Shown piece after piece: positions 28,795 through 31,349 of a DNA stretch of 31,349 bases. The stretch covers positions 1 to 31,349 of IMG/VR virus record IMGVR_UViG_3300042887_005843, one strand, 5' to 3'. The notes beneath the pieces were generated by a model that worked only from the letters and a program-made list of their open reading frames with translations, had not been told where the DNA came from and ran no database searches. The number at the start of each line of letters is the position of its first letter. The first letter of the stretch is position 1. Source of the DNA: a virus. Position numbers and translations under genes: made by a program.

Positions 28795-30390
28795 ATGTCT
28801 GATAATTTTCTGTTTGGTTCACCCGTTCTGTTTGGATCATCAACCACTCCCGGTGTACCAATTCCAGAAGAATTACAAAAACACATTCCTACTATTTTTA
28901 AAGCTTGTAAAGATTTTGGTCTTGATTTTTATCCAACCATTGTGCAAATGCTTTCTCACGATGAAATGAGCGAAGTTGCAAGCTATGGTGGATTCGCAGT
29001 TCGATATCCACATTGGAAATTTGGTGCTGAATACGAAGAAATGCAAAGAGGTTATCTTTACGGCAATCATAGAATATATGAAATGGTGGTAAATTGCAAC
29101 CCATCCTATCTCTATTGTCTTAATTCAAACACGCTTCTTGATAACATTACGGTTATTGCACATGCTCTTGGGCATGTGCATTTTTTCAAGAATAATATTC
29201 ATTTTTCTAGAACTAATACGAATGCTCATAATGAGCTTGCTAATAATGGGTCTAATATAAGAAAATATATTTCAAGATATGGTAATGAAGAAGTTGGTGA
29301 ATTCATGGATATGTTAATGCGAGTTGAAACTCTCGTTGATACATCCAATATTTGGAAAGATAGAATTGCTAAAGATGTTGTTATAACTGATAAAAAAGAA
29401 TATAAATTTCCAAAGAGAATTATAACAAATCATGATTACATGGAAGATTGGGTTAATACTAAAGAATTTATAGATGGGCAAAATAAAAAAATTCAAAGTG
29501 ATGAAATGGTCAAAGACCTTGGTATTTTGAGTCATCCTGAGACAGATATTTTTGGTTACATTAAGAATCACGCTCCACTTAAACCTTGGCAACGTGATAT
29601 TGCCGAAATGCTTTATAATGAAGCAATTTATTTTAGTCCTCAAGGCAAAACAAAGACCGGAAACGAAGGTTTTGCGTCATGGACGGATTACAATATCATG
29701 GCAAAACAGGGTTATTGTGGTCTTGGTCAAGAGAATTATGATGATGGTATTGTAGAGTACGCAATTCACAAAGCTGGTGTGCTTGGCGGAAAGTATAGTA
29801 CGAATCCATACAAACTTGGATTTACTTTATTGACAGACATAGAAGATAGATGGAATAAAGGTAAATTTGGAACAGAATATGAAGAGTGCAGAGATGAACT
29901 TCGAAAAGAAAATTGGGATGAAAATCTCAACCTTGGCAAACAAAAAGTGTTTGATGTGTGCAAGAATTATGATGATTATCAATTGATTAATGAATTTTTC
30001 ACTAAAGATTTTTGTGAAAAATATGAATTTTTTGAATACAAGAAGCATCCTAACGGCGAAATAAAGATTGAAAGTCGTGATCACAAGAAAATTAAAAAAG
30101 GTTTGTTGAAAAAGTACATCAATCGTGGTCTTCCGATTATTAAATTGTTAGCTCCAAGACTAAAGGGTAAAATATTCTTTATGGAGCATCAATGGGATGG
30201 ATTGGAAATATACAAACCTTATGCAACAGAAGTAATCAGGTCAATTGCATGGCTTTGTAAATCTTCTGTTGCTTTACAGACAAAAAATCAAAATTCAGAA
30301 GACATTGTTTACTATCTTAATGCAGACATAGGCTACTTTTTGGATGTTGATGTTAAGGTCATGACCAAGGCACAATTTTTAAAGATTTAA
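28795..30390 (+). CDS. spoVR: SpoVR family protein
   Basis: The 531-residue protein matches SpoVR (E. coli YcgB about 510). HALGHVHFFKNN (123-134) is the variant here of the family's His-rich motif, and NPYKLGFTLLTDIEDRW in the second half is the SpoVR signature. ATG 28795 lies two bases after the yeaH stop, with GGAG just ahead. The function of SpoVR is unsettled: it was named for a defect in sporulation cortex formation in Bacillus and is widespread in Gram-negatives alongside PrkA and YeaH. No signal peptide is seen. The presence of all three genes in order is the main context clue. Confidence 0.9.
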   Translation: MSDNFLFGSPVLFGSSTTPGVPIPEELQKHIPTIFKACKDFGLDFYPTIVQMLSHDEMSEVASYGGFAVRYPHWKFGAEYEEMQRGYLYGNHRIYEMVVNCNPSYLYCLNSNTLLDNITVIAHALGHVHFFKNNIHFSRTNTNAHNELANNGSNIRKYISRYGNEEVGEFMDMLMRVETLVDTSNIWKDRIAKDVVITDKKEYKFPKRIITNHDYMEDWVNTKEFIDGQNKKIQSDEMVKDLGILSHPETDIFGYIKNHAPLKPWQRDIAEMLYNEAIYFSPQGKTKTGNEGFASWTDYNIMAKQGYCGLGQENYDDGIVEYAIHKAGVLGGKYSTNPYKLGFTLLTDIEDRWNKGKFGTEYEECRDELRKENWDENLNLGKQKVFDVCKNYDDYQLINEFFTKDFCEKYEFFEYKKHPNGEIKIESRDHKKIKKGLLKKYINRGLPIIKLLAPRLKGKIFFMEHQWDGLEIYKPYATEVIRSIAWLCKSSVALQTKNQNSEDIVYYLNADIGYFLDVDVKVMTKAQFLKI

Positions 30391-30402
30391 TAGGAATATC
30401 AC

Positions 30403-31152
30403 ATGCTGCGAAGGATAAATTTCTATCTTCAGAATTATCCTCCTTGTTTTATAAACAAGTGGTTTCCATATCATCAAAATAAAACAAAGTCACATAATTC
30501 AGATTTAAATATTTTGTTTTGTTTAAACAATATTTCAAATCATTTTTTTATGAGACAATTGATTTATAAAAATTTATTTTTAAATTTGTATCAACTTGAT
30601 AATATTGAAAAACCAATTGTTGAAATGTCAAGATTTATTGAAAAGTATTGCGAATCATTATTGCTTAGAGGAGAATGTTCCGAAAATGAAATATACATAG
30701 ATTTTTCTGATAAAAAAAATTATTTGTTAAGAGAATATAAAAAAATTACATATAATGATTTTGATACAAATTGGTTTAATTATGTTACAAATGAACATAA
30801 ATATTATGAAGTTTTGAACACTTATCTTATAAACATACCTTACAGTTATGTTTGGGCTACACATTTTTCACAAAATATGGATGAAGCTTTGGTTTTAGAT
30901 GAAAATTTTGAAAATCTTTATCCAACATTAAAACGATTCATGACATTTACCAACAAGATTGAAGATAATAAAAAATATAAATTAATATTTTGGGATGGAT
31001 CTAAGTATAAAAAATTTCATTTTTCTGAGATTTTCAACAAACTTGATGTAAATGGCGTTTGCATTACAACTAATACTGTTTTCAATGTTTCTTACAGAAC
31101 AATTGGCTGGTATGATTTGAAGACCAGCACGACAGGGTTTATTAAAGCTTGA
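30403..31152 (+). CDS. Protein of unknown function following spoVR
   Basis: A 249-residue protein 12 bases after spoVR, with AGGAA ahead of the ATG. It is rich in Asn, Tyr, Phe and Lys and probably soluble, with no signal peptide. The aromatic N-terminus has no recognisable motif. A C-terminal block KYKLIFWDGSKYKKFHFSE followed by LDVNGVCITTNTVFN looks beta-rich. Composition is more AT-rich than the PrkA triad, so it may be a phage gene unrelated to it. No family recognised. Confidence 0.7.
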   Translation: MLRRINFYLQNYPPCFINKWFPYHQNKTKSHNSDLNILFCLNNISNHFFMRQLIYKNLFLNLYQLDNIEKPIVEMSRFIEKYCESLLLRGECSENEIYIDFSDKKNYLLREYKKITYNDFDTNWFNYVTNEHKYYEVLNTYLINIPYSYVWATHFSQNMDEALVLDENFENLYPTLKRFMTFTNKIEDNKKYKLIFWDGSKYKKFHFSEIFNKLDVNGVCITTNTVFNVSYRTIGWYDLKTSTTGFIKA

Positions 31153-31180
31153 TTGATTTTTTGACGTTTTGTGCTATGAT
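31153..31180 (+). promoter_or_regulatory. Sigma70-like promoter of the last gene
   Basis: TTGATT (31153-31158) and TATGAT (31175-31180), 16 bases apart, give the same -35/-10 pattern as at 4906-4933. The start near 31187 lies at the hairpin 31186-31207. Confidence 0.55.
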
Positions 31181-31185
31181 GTTTT

Positions 31186-31207
31186 TAACATAGGAGATAG
31201 AATGTTA
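31186..31207 (+). promoter_or_regulatory. Start-site hairpin holding a ribosome binding site in its loop
   Basis: TAACAT (31186-31191) pairs with ATGTTA (31202-31207). The ten-base loop contains AGGAG (31192-31196), and the pairing touches the first base of the ATG at 31207. It may present or regulate the ribosome binding site of the next gene. Confidence 0.4.
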
Positions 31208-31349
31208 TGATGAACAAAAAAATGCAGAATCTTAGGTGGTGTTGGGATCAAGAGTCTGATTCACTAATCGCAAAAATGCGTGAAAATTCAGATGAGGTAA
31301 TATATTCTCAGTACTCAGTTGAATGGAAAGGCAATCCTGATAAATGGAT
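31207..31349 (+). CDS. 5' part of an unidentified gene (truncated by window end)
   Basis: From ATG 31207, or 31210, the frame is open to the window end, giving about 47 residues beginning MMNKKMQNLRWCWDQESD. AGGAG lies ten bases upstream and a promoter 27 bases further on, so this is a real gene start. The visible part is Asp/Ser/Trp-rich. No family can be named from it. Confidence 0.65.
   Translation, partial: MMNKKMQNLRWCWDQESDSLIAKMRENSDEVIYSQYSVEWKGNPDKW

Noticed and set aside
1-31349. Genome-wide TGA recoding to explain the in-frame TGA at 1691
   Set aside because: Many genes end in TGA followed directly by a ribosome binding site or by a new ATG, for example 394, 3177 and 23313, so TGA is a normal stop here.
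1-31349. tRNA genes, CRISPR arrays, insertion sequences or integrases
   Set aside because: No cloverleaf, spaced repeats, transposase motifs or inverted-repeat ends were seen by eye. A tRNA scan would be needed to be certain.

Overview
The window reads as part of a large, AT-rich, T4-related myovirus genome, not a bacterial chromosome. The support is a T4 gp32-type ssDNA-binding protein (H-x12-C ... C-x2-C zinc ligands), a UvsX-type recombinase with the phage-like Walker A GPSASSKS, a gp1-type deoxynucleotide kinase, a gp4/TnsA-like nuclease, ThyX, and several proteins that start with a peptide resembling the T4 capsid-targeting sequence MKTYQEFIAE. Genes are tightly packed, often with ATGA or TGATG overlaps, and strands switch often. 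No tRNA, CRISPR array or integrase was seen, and no stretch longer than 300 bases lacks a gene. The host is not identified. Heptose (HldE), a CxxCH protein with a signal peptide and other exported proteins suggest a Gram-negative-type host. Planctomycete-like flavour is only an impression.

Layout. 1-4.8 kb (+): recombination genes gp32 and uvsX, two small Cys-containing exported proteins (the second interrupted by an in-frame TGA followed by a SECIS-like hairpin), and small unknown genes. 4.9-7.0 kb (+): a Ski2/Hel308-like helicase behind its own promoter. 6.9-8.8 kb: a Cys-rich minus-strand gene, a dNMP kinase (+), a zinc-finger nuclease and a small gene (-). 8.8-12.5 kb (+): two capsid-targeted small proteins, a hairpin/terminator leader, thyX, a membrane protein, another capsid-targeted protein and a sulfotransferase. 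12.5-17.9 kb (-): a seven-gene run of two glycosyltransferases, a cytochrome-c-like protein, an unknown protein, a papain-family peptidase, a secreted protein and a large acidic protein. 18-19.3 kb (+): a full-length HldE. 19.3-23.0 kb (-): two large probable virion proteins flanking a 45-residue membrane protein. 23.1-24.4 kb (+): small capsid-targeted and unknown proteins. 24.5-30.4 kb (+): an FmdB zinc ribbon, then PrkA, YeaH (DUF444) and SpoVR, a complete copy of a conserved bacterial stress triad, with a Vsr-like endonuclease gene wedged between prkA and yeaH. The window ends in a truncated gene with its own promoter.

How the parts fit together. gp32, UvsX, the helicase, gp1 kinase and ThyX serve DNA replication, recombination and nucleotide supply. 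The capsid-targeted proteins probably enter the prohead and are cut by a gp21-like protease. HldE, the glycosyltransferases and the sulfotransferase point to surface-glycan or virion modification. The PrkA-YeaH-SpoVR block is the most striking accessory system. Several promoters are followed directly by an inverted repeat at the predicted transcription start, which looks like a shared regulatory design.
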